From: Clostridium tyrobutyricum DSM 2637 = ATCC 25755 = JCM 11008
Lineage (GTDB): Bacteria; Bacillota; Clostridia; Clostridiales; Clostridiaceae
NCBI RefSeq assembly: GCF_000359585.1
Contig: NZ_APMH01000037.1
Span: 1-40,378, forward strand
DNA length: 40,378 nt
Reading direction: 5' to 3'
Below are positions 27,380 through 35,006 of the stretch, in pieces. Made by a program: the position numbers and the translations under genes. Within the stretch, counting starts at the first letter, position 1. Each line of letters begins with the position of its first letter. The notes beneath the pieces were generated by a model, which saw only the letters and a program-made list of their open reading frames with translations, had not been told where the DNA came from and searched no databases.

Positions 27380-27408
27380 AGTATCACAGCCTCCTTTTTA
27401 TATAATAA

Positions 27409-28422
27409 TTACTCGTTTGAAGGATTTTCTTCAATCCAAGACATCATTCCTCTAAGTCTCTTTCCTACTTTTTCTAATTGAGTATCTGCTTCTATTCTTC
27501 TTCTAGCTTCAAGAGTTGGTCTTCCTATCTTATTTTCAAGTAACCAATCTTTTGCAAAAGTTCCATCCTGTATTTCTTTAAGAACTTTCTTCATTTCTTT
27601 TCTTACACTATCATTTATAAGTCTGTTTCCTATCTTGTAGTCACCATATTCAGCTGTATCACTTATTGAATGTCTCATTTTGCTCATGCCGCCTTCATAC
27701 ATCAAGTCAACAATCATCTTCATTTCATGGAAGCATTCAAAGAACGCATTTTCAGGAGCATATCCAGCTTCAACTAATGTATCGAAACCTGCCTGTATAA
27801 GGGAACAGATTCCTCCGCAAAGTACTGCTTGCTCACCAAATAAATCAGTTTCAGTTTCTATCTTGAAGGTAGTGTTCATAACCCCTCCTCTAGTTCCGCC
27901 AACTCCTTTTCCATAAGCTAATGCATAATCTTTGCCTTTTCCTGTATAATCCTGATATACTGCATACAAGCATGGAACTCCACCGCCTTCAGTATATTGT
28001 TTTCTAACTATATGACCAGGTCCTTTAGGTGCTATCATAAGTACATCTATATTTTTAGCTGGTACTATCTGATTGAAGTGAATATTGAATCCATGTGAAA
28101 ATAATAATGCATCTCCATCTTCTAGGTTATCTCTTACACTTTCTTCATATATCTGTTTTTGTTTTTCATCTGGTAAAAGCATTGCTACAAGTTGTGCCTG
28201 CTTAACTGCTTCAGCTACTTCATATACCTTAAATCCATAGTCTTCAGCCTTTTTCCAGGATTTGCTACCCTTATATAATCCGATTATTACATCAAGTCCA
28301 CTATCTTTTAAATTTAATGCTTGAGCATGTCCTTGGCTACCAAATCCAAGTACTGCTATTTTCTTTCCTTTCAAAAGGTCTAAATTTGCATCCTCATCAT
28401 AATAAACTTTTAATGGTTCCAT
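27409..28422 (-). CDS. ilvC: Ketol-acid reductoisomerase
   Basis: IlvC isomerises and reduces acetolactate or acetohydroxybutyrate to the dihydroxy acids used by IlvD. The 337-residue class I enzyme has the Rossmann motif GFGSQGHA (26-33) and the cofactor loop GLYKGSKSW, whose serines are usual for NADPH binding. The Mg ligands are Asp193 and Glu197 in ETDLFGEQ, and the knotted C-terminal domain is intact ([17 protein letters not shown]). The start has an AGGAGGAA site. It leads the ilvC-ilvB2 operon under a valine T-box. Confidence 0.97.
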   Translation of the reverse strand: MEPLKVYYDEDANLDLLKGKKIAVLGFGSQGHAQALNLKDSGLDVIIGLYKGSKSWKKAEDYGFKVYEVAEAVKQAQLVAMLLPDEKQKQIYEESVRDNLEDGDALLFSHGFNIHFNQIVPAKNIDVLMIAPKGPGHIVRKQYTEGGGVPCLYAVYQDYTGKGKDYALAYGKGVGGTRGGVMNTTFKIETETDLFGEQAVLCGGICSLIQAGFDTLVEAGYAPENAFFECFHEMKMIVDLMYEGGMSKMRHSISDTAEYGDYKIGNRLINDSVRKEMKKVLKEIQDGTFAKDWLLENKIGRPTLEARRRIEADTQLEKVGKRLRGMMSWIEENPSNE

Positions 28423-28601
28423 AAAAATTTCCTCCTAAAAATAATTTATTTATACTAATTATGTATTTTAATTAGTAGCTAGCATTTTAATATTAATTAA
28501 ATGAAATTTATGACTATTTTAAATTTTAAGACTATTATATGTACACAAATAAACTTAATATTTATGCATTCTATAAATAACTAAAATCATAAATTTTTGT
28601 A

Positions 28602-28820
28602 TAAAAAAAGCAACCAACATTCTCTGCTTTGGGGCGAGAAGTCTGGTCGCGCGGTACCACCCAATTTTTTTACTTAAAGTAATAACGGTTTCTACCGATA
28701 AAGCCTACTCAAAGTTCAGCTCATAACTCCAGGGCTACCTTCAATAGCTATATTATGAGATTTCACCAAAATCCTCATTCTCTAAAAAATAGTCACTATC
28801 TACTCTTCCCTATCAATGTT
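28602..28820 (-). ncRNA. T-box leader of ilvC-ilvB2 (Val, GUA)
   Basis: Stem I starts near 28820 (AACATTGATAGGGAAGAGTA). The specifier aligned with the other leaders is GUA at 28738-28736 (in GAAGGTAGCCCTGGAG). The T-box is TGGGTGGTACCGC (28663-28651), and a terminator with GCGACCA / TGGTTGC arms ends in a T-run. It reads tRNA-Val charging. It lies 180 bases upstream of ilvC. Confidence 0.92.
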
Positions 28821-28854
28821 TTTTACATTCTACAATTTATGCTAATTAATACAA

Positions 28855-28883
28855 ATTATAATACTATAAACCAATCATGTCTA
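28855..28883 (-). promoter_or_regulatory. Sigma-A promoter of the ilvC T-box transcript
   Basis: Minus strand TAGACA (28883-28878), 17 bases, TATAAT (28860-28855). Confidence 0.7.
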
Positions 28884-29176
28884 TAAATAATGATTTACTT
28901 CAAATCGTATATTTAGATTGAACAAATTACTTAATTAATATTTAGTGTATGTGACGATAATAATACCTTATGAATAGAATGTCAATAGTTTTTTGATTTT
29001 TTTGTTACAAAAGCTTGTTTTTAATATAAATAAAACTCACTTTAAAAAACAAGTTTTATTTATATTAAATTTAATTTTCTTTATTTATATTAACAAAATG
29101 CTATATTTTTAGATGTTTTATTATTGATATATTGTTTTTAGAAAGTAATTTAATGAAAATTACTTATTTGTTGTAT
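28884..29176. other. AT-rich divergent spacer with an 18-bp inverted repeat
   Basis: No gene is visible. The one structured element is an 18-bp perfect inverted repeat TTTAATATAAATAAAACT / AGTTTTATTTATATTAAA (29020-29037 and 29052-29069) with a 14-base loop that contains a second, overlapping pairing (CTTGTTTT with AAAACAAG). It lies between the divergent promoters of the ilvC T-box and the orphan T-box. Confidence 0.6.
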
Positions 29177-29205
29177 TTGACATAAATAATTTTTTATAGT
29201 ACTAT
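29177..29205 (+). promoter_or_regulatory. Sigma-A promoter of the orphan T-box
   Basis: TTGACA (29177-29182), 17 bases, TACTAT (29200-29205). The -35 is perfect. Predicted transcription start is near 29212, seven bases before Stem I. Confidence 0.75.
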
Positions 29206-29218
29206 TAGTTCCAATAAA

Positions 29219-29432
29219 AAACTATGATGGAGATAAGTAAACAAAATATGCTTTCAGAGAATTGGGCATGGTGGAAACCAATAAGCTAAAATTGTTGAAA
29301 ATCACTCCTGAGTTGCAAACTGAAAATAAAAGTAAGTTACGCCGGCACAGCCGTTATCTATAATTAAGTAATACTTTGGGTGGTACCGCGGCAAATAGAC
29401 GCCCCATTAACTGGGAGTCTATTTGCCTTTTT
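29219..29432 (+). ncRNA. Orphan T-box leader (Ile, AUC) with no downstream gene
   Basis: A complete plus-strand T-box. It has Stem I AACTATGATGGAG, an AGAGAATTGGGC segment, specifier AUC at 29301-29303 (GAAAATCACTCCTGAG), T-box TGGGTGGTACCGCG (29377-29390) and a perfect 11-bp terminator GGCAAATAGAC / GTCTATTTGCC (29390-29400 and 29417-29427) followed by Ts. The next 2.2 kb on this strand is antisense to topB, whose stop codon is only about 50 bases away. Its parts are all intact, and it is very like the ilvD leader around the specifier (both isoleucine). Confidence 0.92.
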
Positions 29433-29483
29433 ATATTCTACTTTTAATTAATTGTACAATAAATATTTAGTGTATATTTAATA

Positions 29484-31655
29484 TCATTTATTCTGATTTT
29501 TAAATTTGCTGAGTGCATCTGCCAGTGCAGAATTAATAGGTTCTTTGTTTTCATTATGCATTTTGTTCATATATTTTGAAATTTCTCTTTTATTTAACTT
29601 ACTTTCACTTTTGTTAAATCTTTTTTTAAAAGATGCTAATTTTTCTCTAAAACCACAATTAGAACAAACATAAATTTTACCATCCCCATGTCCGCGGAGT
29701 TCCATTTTCTTATGACATTCCGGACATCTTGCATTGGTAAACACTGCAATATTCTCTCTATAACCGCAATTTCTATCCTGGCACACTAGCATTCTGCCGC
29801 GTTTTCCTTTAACCTCCAGCATATACTTTCCACAATTAGGGCATTTTTCCCCAGATAGATTGTCATATTTAAATTTACTATTACTACTACTAACATTATT
29901 AACTAATTCAACAGCATATTCTCTCATATCCCTTAAAAATACTTTTGGGTCTTTTTTCCCTTTACTAATCTCATCCAATGTCTTTTCCCATTTCGCAGTT
30001 AATAATGGTGATTTTAGTCCTCTAGGTACTAAATTTATAAGTTGTTTTCCCTTTGAAGTAGGTATTATTTCCTTGCCTCTCTTTTCTAAATAAAACATAT
30101 TGAAAAGCTTATCTATTATATCCGCTCTTGTAGCAACAGTTCCAATTCCTCCAGTTTCTCCAAGCGTATCCGCATATTTTTTATCCATTTTTACATACTT
30201 CTGAGGATTTTCCATAGCTGATAATAATGAGGCTTCATTAAACCTTGGTGGAGCCTTTGTTTGAAGTTTTTCCAATTCTATTGAAATGACATCAATGGAG
30301 TCTCCTCTTTTTGGAACAGATGAATGATCTTCTACATTTTGTTTGTTATTTACATAGATTTTTTTCCATCCAAGATTTTTTGGTGCATTTCCCTTCCAAG
30401 AAAAAATTTCTTTACCTATATTGGCTTTTATAGATGTCTCTATATATTCATAAGGTGGAAGCATAACAGATATAAATCTCTTAACTACTAAATCATATAT
30501 ATTTCTTTCTTCCAAACTCAAACGGGATATGGGAATACTTTCTTCAGTTGGTATAATAGCATGATGATCTCCTATTTTACTATTGTCAACGAAATTTTTA
30601 TTTGCATTTATCCCATTTTTTAATATTTCATTTATAAAAATTCCATATTGACTTAAGCATATAGATTTTAGACGATCTTTCAGCGTGCCAACTATATCAG
30701 TTGAAATATATCTTGAATCAGTTCTAGGATATGTTAATATCTTATAGTTTTCATATAATCTTTGCATTATAGACAATGTCTGTTTAGCTGAATATCCAAA
30801 TAATTTATTACCATCCCTCTGAAGTTCTGTTAAATCATATAGTTTTTGAGGAAACTGCTTTTTACAATGTGTATTTACTTCTATAATTGTACATTTTTGA
30901 TTTTTCAGATGATTCGCTAGATTATTAGCCTTTTCTCCTTCAAAAATATTACTATTACCTTTACTATCTGTCCATTTCAAATTAAAATATTTAGTTTTTG
31001 CTTCTACATTATAGTAATCTTTAGGTTTGAAATTATTTATCTCTTCTTCCCTATTAACTATCATTGCAAGAGTAGGTGACTGCACTCTACCTGCTGTAAG
31101 TTGAGCATTATATTTGCATGTCAGGGCACGTGTAACATTTAAACCTATAATCCAATCCGCTTCAGCTCTGCACTTTGCTGCATCATATAAATAATCATAT
31201 TTTGAAGATGACTTTAAATTTCTAAATCCATCATTTATAGCTTTTTGAGTTTGAGAAGAAATCCATAATCTTTTTAATGTTTTTTTAATATGTGCCTTTT
31301 CTATTATCCACCTTGCTACAAGTTCCCCTTCTCTTCCTGCATCTGTAGCAATAACTATTTCTGATATATCTTTTCTATTCATCTGTGATTTGACTATATT
31401 AAACTGCTTTCCAGTCTGCTTTATGACTACCAATTTAAGATATTTAGGAAGCATGGGTAAATCTTCCATATTCCAACTTTTGTATTTTTGATCATAAACC
31501 TCTGGGTCAGCTAATGTAACCAAGTGTCCAAGGGCCCATGTCACTACATATTTATCTCCTTCAATATATCCTCCATTTTTTCTATTACAGTGAAGTACTT
31601 TTGCTAAATCTTTTCCTACAGAAGGTTTTTCTGCCAGCACTAATATTTTGCTCAT
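29484..31655 (-). CDS. topB: DNA topoisomerase III
   Basis: A 723-residue type IA topoisomerase that relaxes and decatenates DNA through a 5'-phosphotyrosine intermediate. The Toprim domain opens with LVLAEKPSVGKDLAKVL and has the acidic site ATDAGREGE (residues 103-111). The active-site tyrosine is Tyr309 in ILTYPRTDSRYIS. After the core come two C-terminal zinc-ribbon segments (CPNCGKYML...CQDRNCGY and CPECHKKM...CSNCGF) and a basic tail. It starts with a GAAAGGAA site and stands alone; I see no good terminator after its stop. The orphan T-box points into its 3' end. Confidence 0.96.
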   Translation of the reverse strand: MSKILVLAEKPSVGKDLAKVLHCNRKNGGYIEGDKYVVTWALGHLVTLADPEVYDQKYKSWNMEDLPMLPKYLKLVVIKQTGKQFNIVKSQMNRKDISEIVIATDAGREGELVARWIIEKAHIKKTLKRLWISSQTQKAINDGFRNLKSSSKYDYLYDAAKCRAEADWIIGLNVTRALTCKYNAQLTAGRVQSPTLAMIVNREEEINNFKPKDYYNVEAKTKYFNLKWTDSKGNSNIFEGEKANNLANHLKNQKCTIIEVNTHCKKQFPQKLYDLTELQRDGNKLFGYSAKQTLSIMQRLYENYKILTYPRTDSRYISTDIVGTLKDRLKSICLSQYGIFINEILKNGINANKNFVDNSKIGDHHAIIPTEESIPISRLSLEERNIYDLVVKRFISVMLPPYEYIETSIKANIGKEIFSWKGNAPKNLGWKKIYVNNKQNVEDHSSVPKRGDSIDVISIELEKLQTKAPPRFNEASLLSAMENPQKYVKMDKKYADTLGETGGIGTVATRADIIDKLFNMFYLEKRGKEIIPTSKGKQLINLVPRGLKSPLLTAKWEKTLDEISKGKKDPKVFLRDMREYAVELVNNVSSSNSKFKYDNLSGEKCPNCGKYMLEVKGKRGRMLVCQDRNCGYRENIAVFTNARCPECHKKMELRGHGDGKIYVCSNCGFREKLASFKKRFNKSESKLNKREISKYMNKMHNENKEPINSALADALSKFKNQNK

Positions 31656-31691
31656 TATTTATTTCCTTTCATTGATTGTATTAATAATACA

Positions 31692-31724
31692 TAAAATTAA
31701 AAACTCATATATGTTTATGAGTTT
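31692..31724 (-). terminator. Terminator-like hairpin in the topB leader
   Basis: AAACTCATA / TATGAGTTT (31701-31709 and 31716-31724) with a six-base loop. In the minus direction it is followed by TTAATTTTATG. It lies about 45 bases upstream of the topB start, so it is either a second terminator for the upstream gene or an attenuator of topB. Confidence 0.5.
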
Positions 31725-31786
31725 CAATTCATATTATACGATTTATTATTTTTGTTTACAAGCAATCTGTCTATGCTAATATACTA

Positions 31787-31820
31787 TTAAAGCGATAATT
31801 TATATAAATTATCGCTTTAA
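31787..31820 (-). terminator. Terminator after the thiamine-binding-family gene
   Basis: 15-bp perfect arms (31787-31801 and 31806-31820) with a four-base loop, six bases beyond the gene's stop. The T-run after the hairpin is short. Confidence 0.7.
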
Positions 31821-31825
31821 TTGGT

Positions 31826-32125
31826 TCATAATTTTTCTTTTACAGAATTAATTTTTTGGTCCATAGAAGCCCTTTTATCTCTTCTATCATCTATACTTAT
31901 TGAAGTAATAACTCTTTTAGCACCATTTTCAAAAGGCACTTCATGCATCTTCCTTACAATTTCAAATATAACATCCAATTCCCCTTCAATAACTGTAGAC
32001 ATTGGAGTAAGTTTATATTTAACCCGTTTATCCTTTTCTAGTACTCTATGACAATTAGCCACATATTTGCTGACGCTTGTAGATTCAGTTCCTAAAGGAA
32101 CTATAGTCAATTGTGCTATAGCCAT
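31826..32125 (-). CDS. MTH1187-family thiamine-binding protein (DUF77)
   Basis: The 99-residue product is a full-length member of the small MTH1187/YkoF-like (DUF77) family, with the typical AQLTIVPLGTESTSVSKYV start, YKLTPMSTVIEGELD in the middle and RVITSISIDDRRDKRASM near the end. Structures of relatives show a ferredoxin-like fold that binds thiamine or its pyrimidine; the cellular role is not well established. GGAAGG precedes the ATG. It is the last of a loose run of three minus-strand genes (mnmM, HesB-like, this gene) with short gaps. Confidence 0.88.
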   Translation of the reverse strand: MAIAQLTIVPLGTESTSVSKYVANCHRVLEKDKRVKYKLTPMSTVIEGELDVIFEIVRKMHEVPFENGAKRVITSISIDDRRDKRASMDQKINSVKEKL

Positions 32126-32171
32126 ACTTTACACCTTCCATCAATATATTTTATATATAAAAATAATATTC

Positions 32172-32498
32172 CTAAACATTTTTTGAGCATCCATCACATC
32201 CTGAAGGTGGTGCTATAAAAGGCTTCAATTCCAATCCTTTACCATTATTTTCTGAATTGGATAAGATTTCGAATCCACTGCATACATTTATAAGTTCCCT
32301 TGTGGTTATAAAATTAATGTCTTTAACTTGATCGGAAACATCATCATCTTCAACTTTTCCAATATCAATATTAAATACAGGTCCACTACAGTTTGTGCCT
32401 AAATAATTTATTCTCAAATTATAATCTTGTACATTACTGGATTCTAAAAAGCTTTTAAATTCATCATATGCTTCATCACTAATTTTCATAAATTTCAT
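32172..32498 (-). CDS. HesB/IscA-like Fe-S protein
   Basis: A small protein of 108 residues with the HesB/IscA fold. I place the start at 32498, where GGGAGGG precedes the ATG; the ATG 11 codons upstream has no such site. The segment LRINYLGTNCSGPVFNIDIG and the C-terminal PPSGCDGCSKNV match the HesB-related family of clostridia, some members of which carry selenocysteine at a conserved cysteine. Here that position is an ordinary cysteine (in GTNCSGP), and no in-frame UGA is used. Likely an iron-sulfur carrier or assembly accessory. No suf or isc genes are adjacent. Confidence 0.85.
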   Translation of the reverse strand: MKFMKISDEAYDEFKSFLESSNVQDYNLRINYLGTNCSGPVFNIDIGKVEDDDVSDQVKDINFITTRELINVCSGFEILSNSENNGKGLELKPFIAPPSGCDGCSKNV

Positions 32499-32592
32499 AA
32501 GGATACCCTCCCTTAAAGTATAATAGTTCATAATAATATTAGTAGATATTATACCATTTTATTAACCACTTAACAAATAAAATTTATATAAA

Positions 32593-33162
32593 TTATCTTT
32601 TTTCAATTATTATGAGCATCGGTGGACTATTTACCTGATTTGCAAAACACAATTTAACTACATTATATGTTCTTTGATTTAAATTTTTAATATAATCTTC
32701 CAATGCATCTCTCTCATGATTTCCCTCTTCATGTCCATAATATACCACTAAAATTACTATTCCATTTGCCTCAATTAAATCTAAAGCCTTTTTTAATCCA
32801 AGTAGTGTAGTATCAGCAGTAGTTGTAATAGAATGGTCTCCTTTAGGCAAGTATCCTAAATTAAAAATGACAAGCTTTACTTTATCATTTATGTACATAT
32901 CCATATTCTCATGACTATCATTTATCAATTTCACATGTTGTAAAATGCCATTTTTAGATATCTTCTCATATGTATTTTTTAGTGCAGTTTGTTGTATATC
33001 AAAAGCATATACCTTACCTGAGTCCCCTACAAGTTCTGATAAAAATAATGTATCATTTCCATTTCCCATAGTAGCATCAACTACAATATCACCCTTGTTG
33101 ATCTTTTTTCTACATATATCTTTAGCAATATTTACGGCATTTGTGAAATAATTTTTATTCAT
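32593..33162 (-). CDS. mnmM: tRNA wobble-uridine methyltransferase MnmM (YtqB family)
   Basis: The 189-residue product is a class I SAM-dependent methyltransferase of the YtqB family, recently named MnmM, which adds the final methyl group when mnm5s2U34 is made in Gram-positive tRNAs. SAM motif I is VVDATMGNGNDT (27-38), motif II is VYAFDIQ, and the family-specific FNLGYLPKGDHSITT (from 99) and YYGHEEGNHERDALE are present. GAGGAAG precedes the ATG. MnmA, which thiolates the same nucleotide, is encoded 18 kb away in the same window. The annotation rests on family motifs; older databases call it rRNA methyltransferase. Confidence 0.9.
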   Translation of the reverse strand: MNKNYFTNAVNIAKDICRKKINKGDIVVDATMGNGNDTLFLSELVGDSGKVYAFDIQQTALKNTYEKISKNGILQHVKLINDSHENMDMYINDKVKLVIFNLGYLPKGDHSITTTADTTLLGLKKALDLIEANGIVILVVYYGHEEGNHERDALEDYIKNLNQRTYNVVKLCFANQVNSPPMLIIIEKR

Positions 33163-33233
33163 TATCGTACTTCCTCTATGATTTAATTTATAACTTTATA
33201 ATATATTATATCACAATAAAATACTTTTAAATT

Positions 33234-33461
33234 TTATATTGCATTAGGTCCAGGATTTCTGCCTTTTATACAAGAATTACTGCAATCTTTTGTATTATAT
33301 AATCTAATAAAATTAACGTAAGAAAGAATAAAACCTATGCCGCACATCAAAGAAGCAAGTGCACCTGTCATAATAATTAATTTTATTTCTCCATACATAT
33401 AATTACTGAAGATGATTCCTAACACACTTAATACAATAAAAACTATGCTTGCAATTTTCAT
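33234..33461 (-). CDS. Small hypothetical membrane protein
   Basis: A 75-residue protein with two hydrophobic segments (about residues 3-22 and 28-52) and a short polar tail containing two cysteines (DCSNSC). GAAAGGAA precedes the ATG. It is 71 bases upstream of mnmM on the same strand. I do not recognise the family; the codon pattern and ribosome site suggest it is real. Confidence 0.55.
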   Translation of the reverse strand: MKIASIVFIVLSVLGIIFSNYMYGEIKLIIMTGALASLMCGIGFILSYVNFIRLYNTKDCSNSCIKGRNPGPNAI

Positions 33462-33605
33462 TTAATTTCACATTCCTTTCAATAAAATTTATATATTATT
33501 CTTGTATTATAATAATATACAAATAGTTTGTCCATGTTCATATAGCAAAAAAAATTCATTGATATATATAATCATATAGCTACCCTTTGAATATCAGTTA
33601 TTTTC

Positions 33606-33860
33606 CTAACTGGCAAAACCATGAAACAGCTCCCTTGAACTCAACATAAAATAGAGTTCTCCCTGTAATTCCCCAAAATAAAATTTTACACATCTAAACA
33701 GATTCGCTAGATCTCCATTTATATCGTTGTAAATTTCCATATTAACCAATTTATCTTTTGAAAATAATACCCATGCCTCACCCTCAAATATTTATATGTA
33801 TCTATTGAATTTTTCAGGGAATCGTTTGACTATTTCCTTCCTGGGTAATTTCTTTTCGCC
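33606..33860 (-). pseudogene. Remnant of an unrecognised protein, internal stop
   Basis: Minus-strand translation gives about 85 residues of protein-like sequence (WIGEKKLPRKEIVKRFPEKF, then FEGEAWVLFSKDKLVNMEIY, LFRCVKFYFGELQGELYFML), interrupted by one in-frame TAA after RYI. No start with a ribosome site is present. I do not recognise the family. It begins a 1.4-kb decayed region. Confidence 0.45.
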
Positions 33861-33975
33861 TATCCAATTATTAGTATTGCAACAAGTTCACTAGATCCAA
33901 GCTTAACAGGATATCACGATATAATAGGATTAGGTTGGGAATAAAATTCTAATGGCAATTATGTAAGAATAATAA

Positions 33976-34449
33976 ATGAGTGGGATACATCATTATCTAA
34001 CTTCTATAATTTTAACAACTGTAAATGCCATAAATTATATAAAAACTAAAGTTACAGAAAATACTGATATAGAAGTTATTGGTGGAACCAGCGTAATTCC
34101 AATTTTTGTAATTAATGAAATAAATAATGCCGTAAGTGAAGGTAATACAATGATATCTTTTAAAGATAAAAATTTAGAACAAGCAATAAGATAAAATATA
34201 AATAAGTCTACTGGTACTTTATATAAAAATGATATAGATAAGATATCTGAAATAAATTTTTATTATAACAAAATAAAAAATATTAGTGGAGTTGAAAATT
34301 TAACTGCCTTACAGAAACTTGGATTAGGCGGCAACCAGATAACCGATATAAGTTCCATCAAAAATTTAACTAATTTAAAATATATCTCGTTTTCTGGTAA
34401 TCAAATATGGAATGTCAAATACAGAAAAGTTTCTTATAGACATGAGTAA
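33976..34449 (+). pseudogene. Remnant of a cell-wall-binding / leucine-rich-repeat surface protein
   Basis: One reading frame of 158 codons with a single in-frame TAA (34192-34194). Before the stop, AINYIKTKVTENTDIEVIGG and TSVIPIFVINEINNA resemble a cell wall binding repeat 2 (PF04122) unit, followed by ISFKDKNLEQAIR. After the stop the frame continues as leucine-rich repeats (ISGVENLTALQKLGLGGNQI, then TDISSIKNLTNLKYISFSGN). The frame lacks a signal peptide and good ribosome site, and the repeats break off abruptly, so both ends are missing. The parent was probably a secreted clostridial surface protein. Confidence 0.75.
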
Positions 34450-34470
34450 TAAATAAGATTCAGTGGAGGA

Positions 34471-34899
34471 ATTAAAATAACGGATAAAATTGCAATGGCT
34501 AATATAGAAAGTAAACTTTATGATTATTTTAATAAAGACAAATTGCTTGAAGATTTAAAATCAGATATTAAACTTAAATCTAAAGTTAGATGCTAACTAT
34601 AAAGATATAACATTTAAAGAATTTTCAAAAATGTTTTTAAGCCATGCTGAGCTGTACAAGGAAGATAATACATTAAGTCTTACAGTACTGTTTTGAACGG
34701 AGTTGAGACATTGAATAATTCAGAAATGCTAAAAGTTTAAAACATGGATATTCAAAACTGTATTGATACTTTCGTAAAAGACAATCTATCAGTTTCTATA
34801 ATTATAGATGAAAAAAGATGTGTAATAAAAGTTCAACGTCAATGGAAAATATTAAAAAATGGTAGATATGGTATGGAAACTATAAACAAGTATTTTTGA
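34471..34899 (+). pseudogene. Frameshifted remnant of an unrecognised protein
   Basis: Plus-strand pieces of one protein in different frames: TDKIAMANIESKLYDYFNKD with LLEDLKSDIKLKSK (to 34596), then LDANYKDITFKEFSKMFLSH, then TVLNGVETLNNSEMLKV, a TAA, and NMDIQNCIDTFVKDNLSVSI and onwards to 34899. At least two frameshifts and one stop. GTGGAGGA near 34464 may be the old ribosome site. Not recognised; it directly follows the leucine-rich-repeat remnant. Confidence 0.5.
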
Positions 34900-34960
34900 C
34901 AAATTTTTGCCATTTTGGCTTTTTACTTAAAATCCCATTAAAAATCCTATCAAAAATATA

Positions 34961-34998
34961 ATACCCCCGACTGCATTTATCCATGCAATCGAAGGTAT
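34961..34998 (-). terminator. Terminator after the CoA-transferase / GntP operon
   Basis: 16-base arms (34961-34976 and 34983-34998, a few mismatches) with a six-base loop. In the minus direction it is followed by TATTATATTTTT. It lies eight bases beyond the permease stop. Confidence 0.82.
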
Positions 34999-35006
34999 AC
35001 AGCCAT

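Noticed and set aside
29390-29432. The orphan T-box terminator as a topB terminator in the minus direction
   Set aside because: Read on the minus strand the hairpin is followed by GCGGTACC, not a T-run, so it should not end topB transcription.
33462-34960. A transposon or insertion sequence in the decayed region
   Set aside because: No transposase motifs, terminal inverted repeats or target duplications were seen; the fragments are surface-protein-like or unknown.
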